In this document: positions 17,496 to 25,674 of the stretch, piece by piece
How positions within the stretch are numbered: position 1 is the first letter of the stretch
How the letters are laid out: every line of letters starts with the position of its first letter
Assembly (NCBI RefSeq): GCF_017298635.1
Contig: NZ_CP071182.1
Coordinates: 2,418,001-2,482,000 of the forward strand
Length of the DNA: 64,000 nt
Direction: 5' to 3'
Source of the DNA: Paenalicyclobacillus mengziensis
GTDB taxonomy: Bacteria; Bacillota; Bacilli; Alicyclobacillales; Alicyclobacillaceae
Made by a program: the position numbers and the translations under genes
The notes under the pieces: model-generated
What the model was told of the DNA's origin: nothing
The model's input: only the letters and a program-made list of their open reading frames with translations
Database searches by the model: none

Positions 17496-17586
17496 CACGC
17501 TTTCCAAGTGATTTGCACTGTCTGTTAGGTAAGGCCCCTTTTACGATGAAGCGTGCATTTCAAATCAAATGAAGGAGGAGGCAATC

Positions 17587-18057
17587 GTGAGCTTAAGCGC
17601 ACAGCAAATACTCCTTTACGCGGCGACTCCGCACGATTTTGAGATGGCTGTCGGGGCGGCCGCTGCTACGGGGATTCCGATTACCCAAGTCTCCGGAGAG
17701 TTTACCCAAGCTTGGAACACGACTTCGGCGGGTCAACACCTCGTCATTGCTGTCGGGGGTGCTGCGCTCTACGCCCTCTACTACAATCCCTGTGGCTGGA
17801 GAAACCCCGCAGGAACGGCAGCTGGGCACACGCCGTTTGCTTTAGCATCACTGCCCATTCGTCAACTGCCAGGAGCGAATTATTTCGTCAATGCTGGAGG
17901 CTACTTGGCTCAAGACACGTATTTAGCCGCCGTACTGCTTTCGTACTACGCACTTTACGGGCAGTATCCGGGCGACATGGAACGTCTGCCGAAGTTGCTG
18001 ACGCCAGCACAGGAATGCCCAAATGGGGCGGAAAGCAACGTTTCAATCACTTGTTAA
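17587..18057 (+). CDS. Stand-alone copy of an unrecognised domain paired with the DUF1906 protein
   Basis: A 156-residue protein starting at GTG 17587, six bases after AAGGAGGAG. It aligns along its whole length with the N-terminal domain of the next gene: LLYAA, a Val-Ser-Gly-x-Phe segment, then VIAVGGAALYALYYNPCGW, HTPF and GANYFVNAGG. No catalytic motif is apparent and no signal peptide is seen. The conserved core Cys in NPCGW and the tail Cys residues suggest an extracellular or spore-associated setting, which is inference. Probably a tandem duplicate that lost, or never gained, the second domain. Confidence 0.7.
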   Translation: MSLSAQQILLYAATPHDFEMAVGAAAATGIPITQVSGEFTQAWNTTSAGQHLVIAVGGAALYALYYNPCGWRNPAGTAAGHTPFALASLPIRQLPGANYFVNAGGYLAQDTYLAAVLLSYYALYGQYPGDMERLPKLLTPAQECPNGAESNVSITC

Positions 18058-18088
18058 ATCGAACGTCTTGTGTAAAGGAGTGAGTTTG

Positions 18089-19228
18089 GTGCCGCTAGAC
18101 GCGACCAAGGTCTTACTATACGCGGCGGGAGGACCTGACTATCAAATGGCTCTCGGTGTTGCTGCAATGTCGGGAGTTCCCGTCAGTCAGGTCACAGGAA
18201 ACTTTGTCGATGCATGGAACGCAGTTGCCGGTGGACAGCAACTTGTGATTGCCGTTGGAGGAGCGGCTCTCAATGCCCTCTATTACAACCCGTGTGGTTG
18301 GACGAATCCAGGAAACCATCCAGGAGGCCACACTCCGTTCATCGTCATCAATACGCCGACAGACACCAGCCCGGGCGCGAATTACTTCGTGAATGCAGCG
18401 GGTACGACTGCACTCGATACCCTGCAAATTGCCAGTGCCTACACGTATTACGCCGTAACTGGAACCAGCCCGGCCGCATTTCGTGCATATCCGAAAGTCA
18501 TTCAGCCGGCAGAACGGTGTGTCGGCAGTGCAGATGTACCATGCCCAATTTTGCAGACGCCAGCGGGACAGGGGACGAGCCAACCATATTGGGGAGTTGA
18601 CTCTGCCACCCAAGTGACCTCATCGTTCTACGATTGTGTCGTGGCAGCGTACGGTAAACCAGATTTCTGGGGGCGCTATTTGACACGGGTTTCCGGTGTC
18701 AGTGATGGCTTGACCACCACTGAAGTATCATTCCTTCATTCCAATGGGGTCAAGATTTTGCCCATCTTCAATCAGTTTAACCAGGCAACGGGTTACAGTA
18801 ACGGACAGCAGGATGCGCAGATGGCGATTGCGGCCGCAAAGGGACTCGGTATACCCAACGGTGTTGTGATTTTTGCGGACGTCGAGGTGACCTACTCTGT
18901 GGATGCGCAGTGGATAGAGGGCTTTGTCGAGACGCTCCTGCAGTCGCCGTATCTGCCTGGTATTTACGCAAATCCAGTTACCGGACCGTTCAATCAGGCG
19001 TACTGCTCGGCCGTGTCGGCAAACAGCGCCGTTTCGCAAACCATTCTTTGGAGCAATGAATTTGAACCAGGTGTGAGTACGAAAGCGAGTGCACCGGCTT
19101 TTAACCCAGCTTCAACGACTTGTCCGGGGACGGTATGGGCTTGGCAATACGGGGAGAACGGAGCTGCCTGCAGTGCTGGCATCGACACGGATTTGGTCCT
19201 GCCGGCGTTGTTCTCGAAACTGTGGTAA
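18089..19228 (+). CDS. Two-domain protein: unrecognised N-terminal domain plus DUF1906 (Rv2525c-like glycoside-hydrolase-like) domain
   Basis: About 379 residues from GTG 18089 (AAAGGAG eight bases before); GTG 18080 is the alternative. Residues 1-145 repeat the fold of the preceding gene (VIAVGGAALNALYYNPCGW). From about residue 165, PYWGVDSATQ starts a DUF1906 domain, a TIM-barrel related to GH25-type hydrolases, with GRYLTRV, GVKILPIFNQ, GVVIFADVEVTY (acidic strand end) and GIYANP. The family is thought to act on cell-wall glycans, but activity is unproven. The gene is 31 bp after its paralogue, so they are probably co-transcribed. Confidence 0.75.
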   Translation: MPLDATKVLLYAAGGPDYQMALGVAAMSGVPVSQVTGNFVDAWNAVAGGQQLVIAVGGAALNALYYNPCGWTNPGNHPGGHTPFIVINTPTDTSPGANYFVNAAGTTALDTLQIASAYTYYAVTGTSPAAFRAYPKVIQPAERCVGSADVPCPILQTPAGQGTSQPYWGVDSATQVTSSFYDCVVAAYGKPDFWGRYLTRVSGVSDGLTTTEVSFLHSNGVKILPIFNQFNQATGYSNGQQDAQMAIAAAKGLGIPNGVVIFADVEVTYSVDAQWIEGFVETLLQSPYLPGIYANPVTGPFNQAYCSAVSANSAVSQTILWSNEFEPGVSTKASAPAFNPASTTCPGTVWAWQYGENGAACSAGIDTDLVLPALFSKLW

Positions 19229-19262
19229 TCGACTCGACTCTACTTGGGAACAGGTGCGATTC

Positions 19263-19288
19263 AGGGATGACGGATGACTGTCATCCCT
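19263..19288 (+). terminator. Terminator after the DUF1906 gene
   Basis: AGGGATGAC pairs with GTCATCCCT over an eight-base loop, followed by TCGTTGT. Confidence 0.6.
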
Positions 19289-19361
19289 TCGTTGTACTCA
19301 AGTTCCGATTTCGTATCGCATAAAATGACATACGGTTCTGTCATTTCGAAGGAGGGATAGT

Positions 19362-20756
19362 GTGGAATCAGGTGGTAGTTCGGGCAATAAAAGACCCAAG
19401 GGCTTAAAGCGTGCGCTCAGTGGCAGGCAGGTTCAGATGCTGGCGATAGGTGGAGTCATTGGTGTCGGATTGTTTTACGGTGCGTCGTTATCCGTCAAGA
19501 TAGCAGGACCCGCAGTCTTGATTGGCTTTATCATATGCGGCGCCATTGCAGGCATTGTCATGCGGGCACTCGGTGAAATGACCGTTGAACGTCCCGTATC
19601 TGGGTCGTTTCGCGATTACGCGGAAACACACCTTGGACGAGGTGTCGGTTTTGTCACGGGGTGGATGTGGTGGTTTTTCTGGACTGCGACCGTGATGTCG
19701 GAGTTAGCGGCGATTGGCAAACTGATTCAGTTCTGGTTTTCTCATTTCCCAGCCTGGATTCCGGGGTTCATCGCACTGATTCTGTTTACCATCTCGAATC
19801 TCTTGGCAGTAAAAGTGTTTGGTGAGGTAGAGTACTGGTTTGCCATCCTGAAGGTGCTCGCAGTGGCCTTGTTCATGGTGTTTGGTGTGCTGATTATGCT
19901 GGTAGGGGTTTTTAACCACGGGCATCCAGTCGGTGTTTCTGCGCTTTGGAAGTACGGGGGGTTTATGCCAAACGGTTTTGCAGCAGTGTTCGCATCGATG
20001 TCGCTGGTGGTTCAAGCGTATAGCGGAATCGAGACACTTGCAGTTGAAGCCGGAGAAACCAGGAATCCTGTAAAGAACATTCGTCGTGCATTCAGTGCTG
20101 TGACATTTCGGATTCTGGTTTTGTATATCGGATCGATCTTCATTATGTTGTGTGCTTTCCCGTGGACCTACCTGACGGCACATAGTGGCAGTCCGTACGT
20201 ACTGTTGTTTGCGAAAGTAGGCATACCGCTTGCAGCAACGGTCGTAAACATCATCATCATCACGTCGGGGTTGTCGTCTTGTAACACCGGGCTGTACGGG
20301 GGTAGCCGTATGCTCTACAGTATGGCGGTCGAGAGCAATCCAAGGTCTTCTCTGGCGAGAGTCAACAGTAACCAGGTGCCTCATGGTGCTGTCTGGTTGA
20401 CCGCGTTGATGATTTCCATCGGTACGCTCATCACCTACCTTGCACCGAACTATGTATATATTTGGATCACGAGTGCGTCTGCCTTTGCATCCTTGTGGAC
20501 GTGGGGTGTCATTCTTGTGTCCGAATTGGTCTTCCGTGCTCGGGCGAAGCGGGATGGCGTGACGGTAGGGATGCCGATGCCGTGGTGGCCAACACTGCCA
20601 GTTGTTGGTCTGGTTTTGCTGGTCGTGGCGTTCATCGCCATCGTCACTTCGCCCTATACACGGGTATCTGTATGGTCAGGGCTCATCTTTTTGTTCCTGT
20701 TGATGGTTTATTACGCTGTTCGTGGGAGAAAAACGTATCGAATGACGCAATCATGA
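19362..20756 (+). CDS. Amino acid permease, APC superfamily (AAT type)
   Basis: A 464-residue integral membrane protein with about 12 hydrophobic segments. The start of TM1, MLAIGGVIGVGLFYGA, is the helix-breaking substrate-binding motif of amino acid/proton symporters, and ALGEMTVERPVSGSF and SGIETLAVEAGETRNP match the AAT family (GabP, ProY, RocE types). GTG 19362 follows GGAGGG. The gene is alone, between a terminator and a convergent gene. Exact substrate cannot be told. Confidence 0.88.
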   Translation: MESGGSSGNKRPKGLKRALSGRQVQMLAIGGVIGVGLFYGASLSVKIAGPAVLIGFIICGAIAGIVMRALGEMTVERPVSGSFRDYAETHLGRGVGFVTGWMWWFFWTATVMSELAAIGKLIQFWFSHFPAWIPGFIALILFTISNLLAVKVFGEVEYWFAILKVLAVALFMVFGVLIMLVGVFNHGHPVGVSALWKYGGFMPNGFAAVFASMSLVVQAYSGIETLAVEAGETRNPVKNIRRAFSAVTFRILVLYIGSIFIMLCAFPWTYLTAHSGSPYVLLFAKVGIPLAATVVNIIIITSGLSSCNTGLYGGSRMLYSMAVESNPRSSLARVNSNQVPHGAVWLTALMISIGTLITYLAPNYVYIWITSASAFASLWTWGVILVSELVFRARAKRDGVTVGMPMPWWPTLPVVGLVLLVVAFIAIVTSPYTRVSVWSGLIFLFLLMVYYAVRGRKTYRMTQS

Positions 20757-20788
20757 TTTCGTCGCTCACGCATGATTCGGTGATGCAA

Positions 20789-21205
20789 TCATGACTTGAC
20801 AAATAAACTATGCATCACCATGATGCATCGATCCATCACCATGGTTTTCCCTGCTGACTTTGCAATCTTGGCTGCCTCTTCGTTGTATATTCCCTGCTGC
20901 GCCCAGATGACAGGTGCTGAGGTCTGAACAGCTTCCTGTACCACTTGTGGCAGGGCCTCGCTTCTCCGGAAAATGTTGACGATGTCGACCGGATGGGGAA
21001 TAGCGGTTACAGAAGGGTAGGCCTGTTCTCCAAGAACTTCAGTGACGTTGGGATTGACTGGCACAATTTTGTATCCGCGCTTTTGCATTTCTTTTGCGAT
21101 GGCGTAGCTCTCACGCTCTGGGTTGTCAGACAGGCCGACAACCGCAATCGTTTTGGCGGAGGTGAGAATGTCTCGGATTTCGTTATTGGATGGGTTCTGA
21201 AACAT
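20789..21205 (-). CDS. CoA-binding domain protein (YccU-like)
   Basis: A 138-residue single Rossmann-type CoA-binding domain as in succinyl-CoA synthetase alpha, with IAVVGLSDNPERESY near the N-terminus, GYKIVPVNP, and the conserved VIWAQQGIYNEEA. The family role is uncertain; structures of homologues bind CoA. AAAGGAGGC precedes the ATG. Convergent with the permease; no terminator of its own is clear. Confidence 0.88.
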   Translation of the reverse strand: MFQNPSNNEIRDILTSAKTIAVVGLSDNPERESYAIAKEMQKRGYKIVPVNPNVTEVLGEQAYPSVTAIPHPVDIVNIFRRSEALPQVVQEAVQTSAPVIWAQQGIYNEEAAKIAKSAGKTMVMDRCIMVMHSLFVKS

Positions 21206-21285
21206 GGAAAATGCCTCCTTTTAAACCATCGTACTGCTTCAACATGACAGGATGCAATCGGTCGGTGCGAACAGGGCACTGTTAA

Positions 21286-21329
21286 GACAAAGCAGCCAGG
21301 GTCCGCAAAAGGACCCTGGCCGCTTTGTC
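21286..21329 (-). terminator. Long hairpin between minus-strand genes
   Basis: GACAAAGC-AGCCAGGGTCC pairs with GGACCCTGG-CCGCTTTGTC: 19 positions with one mismatch, loop GCAAAA. It lies 33 bp past the end of the minus gene at 21363 and probably ends that transcript. Confidence 0.7.
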
Positions 21330-21362
21330 ACTGCCTTGACAAAACCAAGTTTTGTGTGTAGG

Positions 21363-21584
21363 TCAACTGCTGCTTGGGCTTTCATGCCCGTATGCGTAGC
21401 CCATCATGTTGTACCCACCCATATGAGCGTGTACATGAGGGCCGGAGTAGGCGGTGACTGCAACTCCTGCTGGTGCCGCTGCTACCGGAGCACCGAGGTA
21501 GCCAGGCACAAGCAGGAAGAACAGCACAAAGATGATGAGAAATACTACCGCCCATCGCGTGTAACCACCGAAAACACCGTACAT
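21363..21584 (-). CDS. Small YjcZ-like membrane protein (73 aa)
   Basis: Begins MYGVFGGYTRWAVVFLIIF, a Gly/Tyr-rich start followed by one membrane segment, the pattern of YjcZ-family sporulation-associated peptides, then an Ala/Gly/His-rich tail. AGGAGGAGGG lies nine bases before ATG 21584, so the longer frame from 21629 is not needed. The tail is longer than in classical YjcZ peptides (about 30-50 residues), so membership is probable but not certain. Confidence 0.6.
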   Translation of the reverse strand: MYGVFGGYTRWAVVFLIIFVLFFLLVPGYLGAPVAAAPAGVAVTAYSGPHVHAHMGGYNMMGYAYGHESPSSS

Positions 21585-21666
21585 ACTTGCATCCCTCCTC
21601 CTGAGATACCTCATCAAATGATGGGACAAATGCCTTGTGATACGGACACTCGCGGAATCTAGATGG

Positions 21667-21710
21667 ATGACAAAGTAAATTCTCTAGGCTATACTGAATT
21701 AAAATACATT
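21667..21710 (+). promoter_or_regulatory. argC promoter with ARG box
   Basis: ATGACA (21667-21672), 17-bp spacer and TATACT (21690-21695) form a good promoter. TGAATTAAAATACA (21695-21708) overlaps the transcription start region and matches the ArgR/AhrC operator TGAATWWWWATTCA at 13 of 14 positions, so arginine repression is inferred. Confidence 0.75.
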
Positions 21711-21727
21711 AAAGAGGATGTTTATTC

Positions 21728-22768
21728 ATGGGGCATTCAGAACGAATCCGCATCGGTATCGTGGGCGCGACGGGCTACGGTGGGCAAGAACTGGTGCGAT
21801 TGATTCTCGGGCACCAGGGTACCGTTCTCACGTACCTGGCTGCAACCAGCGATGTCGGTGACGCCACCGCCTTGTTCCCGCAGTTTACGGGTGCCTCGCT
21901 GCCCAATATTCAGGCATACGACAGTGCAGTCTGTGCGCAGGCTTGCGATACCGTGTTTGTCGCTCTGCCATCGGGTGCCTCCGGAACCGTCGCCGCTGAA
22001 TTGTGGGAGCGCGGGCTACGCGTGATTGATTTGTCAGGCGACCTGCGACTTCCGCCCGATTTGTATGAAGCATGGTACGAGAAACCCGCCGTTCCAGTGA
22101 AGTATCTGGAGACGGCCGTATATGGACTTTCTGAGTGGAACCGGGAACAAATCCGGACTGCGACACTACTCGCGAATCCAGGGTGTTACGCGACGGCGGT
22201 GTTGCTCGCGCTGGTGCCATTGGCTCGGCAAGGCATGTTTGCACCCGGCACTTCGGTGACCGTTGACGCTAAGTCTGGTGTTTCCGGGGCTGGCCGTGGT
22301 ACCAAATTGGCCCACCAGCTTGCTGAGTTGGCTGACAACTTTTTTCCGTATCGTGTTGGCGCGCATCAGCACACTCCAGAGGTCGAACAGCAACTTGGTT
22401 TCAGTACGCGCGTGCTGTTGACCACACAATTGCTACCCATGGCGCGCGGGATTTACGCCTGTGCCTACATACCGTGGCTGCACGATATGGGGGAGGCCGA
22501 TGTGCGCCAGGTATATGCCGAGGCTTATGAAGACGCACCGTTTGTTACCCTTTTGCCGGACGAAGTGATTCCTCAGTTGAAGGCCGTTCGCGGGTCGAAC
22601 AGCTGTCATCTACAGACTCGGCTCGATGAGCGAACACGGACCCTGATGGTCTTTTCTGCAATTGACAATTTGCAAAAAGGCGCAGCCGGACAGGCGGTGC
22701 AAAACTTTAATCTGATGCACGGTTTTTCCGAGATGACGGGGCTGTCTGCATACGGCTTGGCGCCGTAG
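21728..22768 (+). CDS. argC: N-acetyl-gamma-glutamyl-phosphate reductase
   Basis: Reduces N-acetylglutamyl-phosphate to the semialdehyde with NADPH, third step of arginine synthesis. The NADP-binding start is GIVGATGYGGQELVRL, the catalytic Cys is residue 153 in NPGCYAT, and SGVSGAGRG is the family signature. 346 residues, normal length. ATG 21728 follows AGAGGATG. First gene of argC-argB-argD; argJ, which usually lies between argC and argB in Bacillales, is absent. Confidence 0.95.
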   Translation: MGHSERIRIGIVGATGYGGQELVRLILGHQGTVLTYLAATSDVGDATALFPQFTGASLPNIQAYDSAVCAQACDTVFVALPSGASGTVAAELWERGLRVIDLSGDLRLPPDLYEAWYEKPAVPVKYLETAVYGLSEWNREQIRTATLLANPGCYATAVLLALVPLARQGMFAPGTSVTVDAKSGVSGAGRGTKLAHQLAELADNFFPYRVGAHQHTPEVEQQLGFSTRVLLTTQLLPMARGIYACAYIPWLHDMGEADVRQVYAEAYEDAPFVTLLPDEVIPQLKAVRGSNSCHLQTRLDERTRTLMVFSAIDNLQKGAAGQAVQNFNLMHGFSEMTGLSAYGLAP

Positions 22769-22783
22769 AAGGGGGATGTGAGC

Positions 22784-23665
22784 GTGAGGCCAATTGTGGT
22801 ACTCAAAGTTGGAGGTTCTCTCGGGATTCAGGCAATGACGAGCCTTAGTGCAGTGATTCACAGGATCACGCAGTCAGGTAAGGTGCCGATTGTCGTCCAC
22901 GGAGGCGGACCGCGCATCTCTGAGGCTCTGGCTGCAGAAAACGTTGAGTTGCCGTTTGTCGATGGTCAACGGTTGACACCGCCTGCGGCGATGCCCATCG
23001 TTGAACGGGTGCTGTGTGATGAAGTCAACGGTGAACTGACAGTTGCACTTTGCAACGAGGGAATCCCAGCAGTAGCGTTCGTTCGCACGAGTCATGTGGT
23101 GTTTGCCGATCCGCTTCCAGGAATGGGACGGACAGGAGCCGTGACCCGTGTCAATGCGCAGCCCCTGCTTGCCGCCGTCATAGGGGACAAAGTCCCTGTG
23201 GTGGCCCCGGTCGCGACGGAAGAGGCGACTGAGCTTGCCTGTAATGTCAATGCTGACCTTGCAGCCAGTGCGATTGCGAGGGAGGTGTCCGCAGAGCGGA
23301 TCGTCTTCTTTACGGACGTTGATGGCATTTATTCAAACTTCGAAACGGGTGAGCGGCTTACTTACACAACTGCCTCCGAACTGGAGACAGGTTTGTCGGC
23401 AGGGATGTTCGAAGGGGGGATGCGTCCAAAAGTGACTGCTGTTCTTGAGGCCCTCGCGTCCTCTGTTGAGGCTGCCTTTGTCATTCATGGGAGACGCACC
23501 GATGCCGCGTTGTGGGCAGTGTCGAAGTCCATCGCGACACACTTGGCTTTGGCGGAGAGTGAACGAACCATCGATGCCGGCGTCGTGCCAGGTACGTGTG
23601 TCATCGCAAGCAAGGATTGTCAGGCCATGAAGGACAGTACGATGGTAAGGACAGCACGATGGTAA
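22784..23665 (+). CDS. argB: Acetylglutamate kinase
   Basis: Phosphorylates N-acetylglutamate with ATP. The amino-acid kinase fold shows VVLKVGGSLG, IVVHGGGPRI, and VFFTDVDGIYSN. GTG 22784 is chosen because the GGGGG site lies eight bases before it; GTG 22778 would leave two bases. The protein is about 293 residues, some 30 more than usual. The extra C-terminal part ends in KDSTMVRTARW, encoded by the first copies of a short degenerate repeat, so the tail may be recent. No N-terminal helix of arginine-sensitive hexameric kinases is obvious. Confidence 0.93.
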   Translation: MRPIVVLKVGGSLGIQAMTSLSAVIHRITQSGKVPIVVHGGGPRISEALAAENVELPFVDGQRLTPPAAMPIVERVLCDEVNGELTVALCNEGIPAVAFVRTSHVVFADPLPGMGRTGAVTRVNAQPLLAAVIGDKVPVVAPVATEEATELACNVNADLAASAIAREVSAERIVFFTDVDGIYSNFETGERLTYTTASELETGLSAGMFEGGMRPKVTAVLEALASSVEAAFVIHGRRTDAALWAVSKSIATHLALAESERTIDAGVVPGTCVIASKDCQAMKDSTMVRTARW

Positions 23666-23697
23666 CGACGGCCCAATGGTAACAACAGTACGATGGT
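23634..23697 (+). repeat. Degenerate ~17-bp repeat at the argB/argD junction
   Basis: Four imperfect units share the core ATGGTAA, mostly as ACGATGGTAA, running from the last codons of argB into the gap before argD. Slippage here could change the argB tail length. Confidence 0.5.
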
Positions 23698-23724
23698 AAG
23701 TTTACATGTGGGAGGCGATGTTTC

Positions 23725-24888
23725 ATGACCGAGATGACTGCATCATCAACACGGTCCAAAACTGCGGCTTTAATGTCCAACTATGGTGTTCGCCCCATCT
23801 CGTTGGTTCGAGGGAAGGGTGTATACGTTTACGATGACATGGGGAAGGAGTACCTCGATTTTACGGCTGGTATCGCTGTCTCGGCATTGGGGCACGCACA
23901 CCCGCAGTTAACCAGTGTCCTACAGGAGCAGGTGGCCACTCTGATTCACACGTCAAATCTGTACAGAACACCCTGGCAGGAGCAACTAGCCGAACGTCTG
24001 CAAGTCCTATCCGGCCTCGACAAGGTGATGTTCTGCAATTCCGGGACCGAGGCGAATGAGGCTGCCCTCAAACTCGCGAGACGTCATGCCTACCTCAAGG
24101 GCGAGAAAAATCGGACTGAGATTGTCTCACTGCCAAAGGCCTTTCACGGACGAACCATGGGGGCTCTTTCGATTACGCCCAAACCACAGTACCACGAAGG
24201 GTACAAGCCATTAGTGCCAGGCTGTTTTACGCCTGAAACGTATGAAGGGGCTGTAGACATCATCTCCGAGAACACGGCAGCGTGTATCGTCGAAGTCGTG
24301 CAAGGGGAAGGCGGTGTAAACTTGGTCCCGCCGGCTACCTTGCACGCGATTGCCGAACAGTGCAAGCGGGTTGGAGCACTGTTGATTATCGACGAGGTTC
24401 AGACTGGCGTCGGACGTTGTGGGAGTTTTCTCGCTCACCACCAGTTTGATTTGCAACCGGATATTGTGACGATGGCCAAAGGACTCGGGGGCGGCGTTCC
24501 GATTGGGGCTGTCCTCGCGAAAGAAGATGTGGCTGCTGCGTTTACTCCAGGCGCGCATGGGACGACGTTTGGCGGAAATCCGCTGGCTATGGCTGCAGGG
24601 CTGACGGTCACCGAAGTGGTGTCACAGCCTGCATTTCTCGCACATGTAAGCGAAGTTGGTGCCTATCTGCGAGACGCTATGCAGCGGTTTGGGACCGAAG
24701 TGAGTGGACTTGGCTTGATGCTTGGAATGACCGTCGCTGATGCAAAGCAGTTTGTTGCAGAGGCTGCAGCAGCCGGTGTTCTGTTGACGGCGGTGAGTGA
24801 GCAACGCGTGCGTGTCGTTCCACCTCTGATTATTGAGAAGATCGATGTGGATGAGATGGTCAAGAGGCTTGAAAGTTTGAAGGCTTGA
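23725..24888 (+). CDS. argD: Acetylornithine aminotransferase
   Basis: PLP-dependent class III aminotransferase that makes N-acetylornithine from the semialdehyde and glutamate. Visible motifs are FCNSGTEANEAALKLAR, FHGRTMGAL, LIIDEVQTGVGR and the PLP lysine at about 252 in MAKGLGGGVPIGA. 387 residues. GGGAGG lies ten bases before the ATG. Last gene of the argCBD unit; could also act in lysine synthesis (N-succinyl-diaminopimelate), as is known for the family. Confidence 0.93.
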   Translation: MTEMTASSTRSKTAALMSNYGVRPISLVRGKGVYVYDDMGKEYLDFTAGIAVSALGHAHPQLTSVLQEQVATLIHTSNLYRTPWQEQLAERLQVLSGLDKVMFCNSGTEANEAALKLARRHAYLKGEKNRTEIVSLPKAFHGRTMGALSITPKPQYHEGYKPLVPGCFTPETYEGAVDIISENTAACIVEVVQGEGGVNLVPPATLHAIAEQCKRVGALLIIDEVQTGVGRCGSFLAHHQFDLQPDIVTMAKGLGGGVPIGAVLAKEDVAAAFTPGAHGTTFGGNPLAMAAGLTVTEVVSQPAFLAHVSEVGAYLRDAMQRFGTEVSGLGLMLGMTVADAKQFVAEAAAAGVLLTAVSEQRVRVVPPLIIEKIDVDEMVKRLESLKA

Positions 24889-24959
24889 ACCGCTGTAAGG
24901 GACAACCAGATAATCGTGCAGCATCAATGCATATGGATACTGTAGGGGCAGAACAAATG

Positions 24960-24987
24960 GCAAGAGCCCGGGAATCCGGGCTCTTGC
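24960..24987. terminator. Bidirectional terminator between argD and the acetyltransferase gene
   Basis: A perfect 12-bp stem GCAAGAGCCCGG/CCGGGCTCTTGC with loop GAAT between two convergent genes. Confidence 0.75.
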
Positions 24988-25026
24988 TGATCCGAACGTT
25001 GAAAACCAAAGTTTTAAAAAAGTTCG

Positions 25027-25527
25027 TTAAATTGAGCTGTCCACTTCGACAAGGGGCTGCACTTTCAGAAAACATTGTGTATAATATATCATAGCAATTT
25101 CGTCGCAGCGGTCGAATTTTTTGCAAATGACGCAATCCTTCCACACTTTCCTGGGCAAGGTGTCCCTTTTGACAACTTCAAATCCTAGCTTCGAAAAGAA
25201 ATCAGTTTGGTAGGTCAGGGAGAGTACTTGAGAAATGCCAAGCTGCTCTGCTTCGAAAATTGTGTGTTCCACCAGTTTCCGGCCGATACCTTGGCCGTGG
25301 CAGTCTGCGGAGACGGCCAGAGACCGCACTTCTGCGAGGTCTTTCCACAAGATATGTAGTCCCACTGTTCCGACAATGGTTCCGTTCTCCTCTGCAACTG
25401 TGAAATTCTGCAGGTGCTCGTAGAGCGATTTGGCAGTCCGGGGAAGCATCAGACCGATGGCTGCGTATTGTTGTATCAGTTCCTGAATCGAGTCGACGTC
25501 CTCGACGGTTGCTTTACGAATTCGCAT
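25027..25527 (-). CDS. GNAT acetyltransferase, probable short-form N-acetylglutamate synthase (ArgA-like)
   Basis: A 166-residue GNAT protein: RKATVEDVDSIQELIQQYA at the start, the acetyl-CoA loop HGQGIGRKLVEHTIFEA, and a C-terminal segment with TLPRKVWKDCVICKKFDRCDE. This Cys-containing tail and overall pattern match the small stand-alone N-acetyltransferases that serve as ArgA in organisms without full-length ArgA or with no ArgJ activity. Its location opposite argCBD, with an ARG-box-like operator at its promoter, supports a role in making N-acetylglutamate. Direct proof is lacking. Confidence 0.75.
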   Translation of the reverse strand: MRIRKATVEDVDSIQELIQQYAAIGLMLPRTAKSLYEHLQNFTVAEENGTIVGTVGLHILWKDLAEVRSLAVSADCHGQGIGRKLVEHTIFEAEQLGISQVLSLTYQTDFFSKLGFEVVKRDTLPRKVWKDCVICKKFDRCDEIAMIYYTQCFLKVQPLVEVDSSI

Positions 25528-25576
25528 CCTAACGACCTCCTGTCGGGTGCGTGGGTTATGGGAGAAGTTATATCAC

Positions 25577-25600
25577 ATGTTGTATTTATATGCAACATGT
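25577..25600. promoter_or_regulatory. ARG-box-like inverted repeat between acetyltransferase and gltB
   Basis: CATGTTG and CAACATG arms surround TATTTATATG; the centre TGTATTTATATGCA (25581-25594) fits the arginine-repressor operator TGNATWWWWATNCA on both strands. It could repress the acetyltransferase gene, gltB, or both. Confidence 0.65.
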
Positions 25601-25674
25601 CGTATATTTTTTCTAATATCTTCGCTGAGCAGTGCCCGGCAACATACCTTATCTATTGAAAGGAAGTGACGTAG

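Noticed and set aside
20809..20830. ATGCATCA/TGATGCAT hairpin as a terminator
   Set aside because: It lies inside the coding end of the CoA-binding protein gene and comes from Met/His codons.
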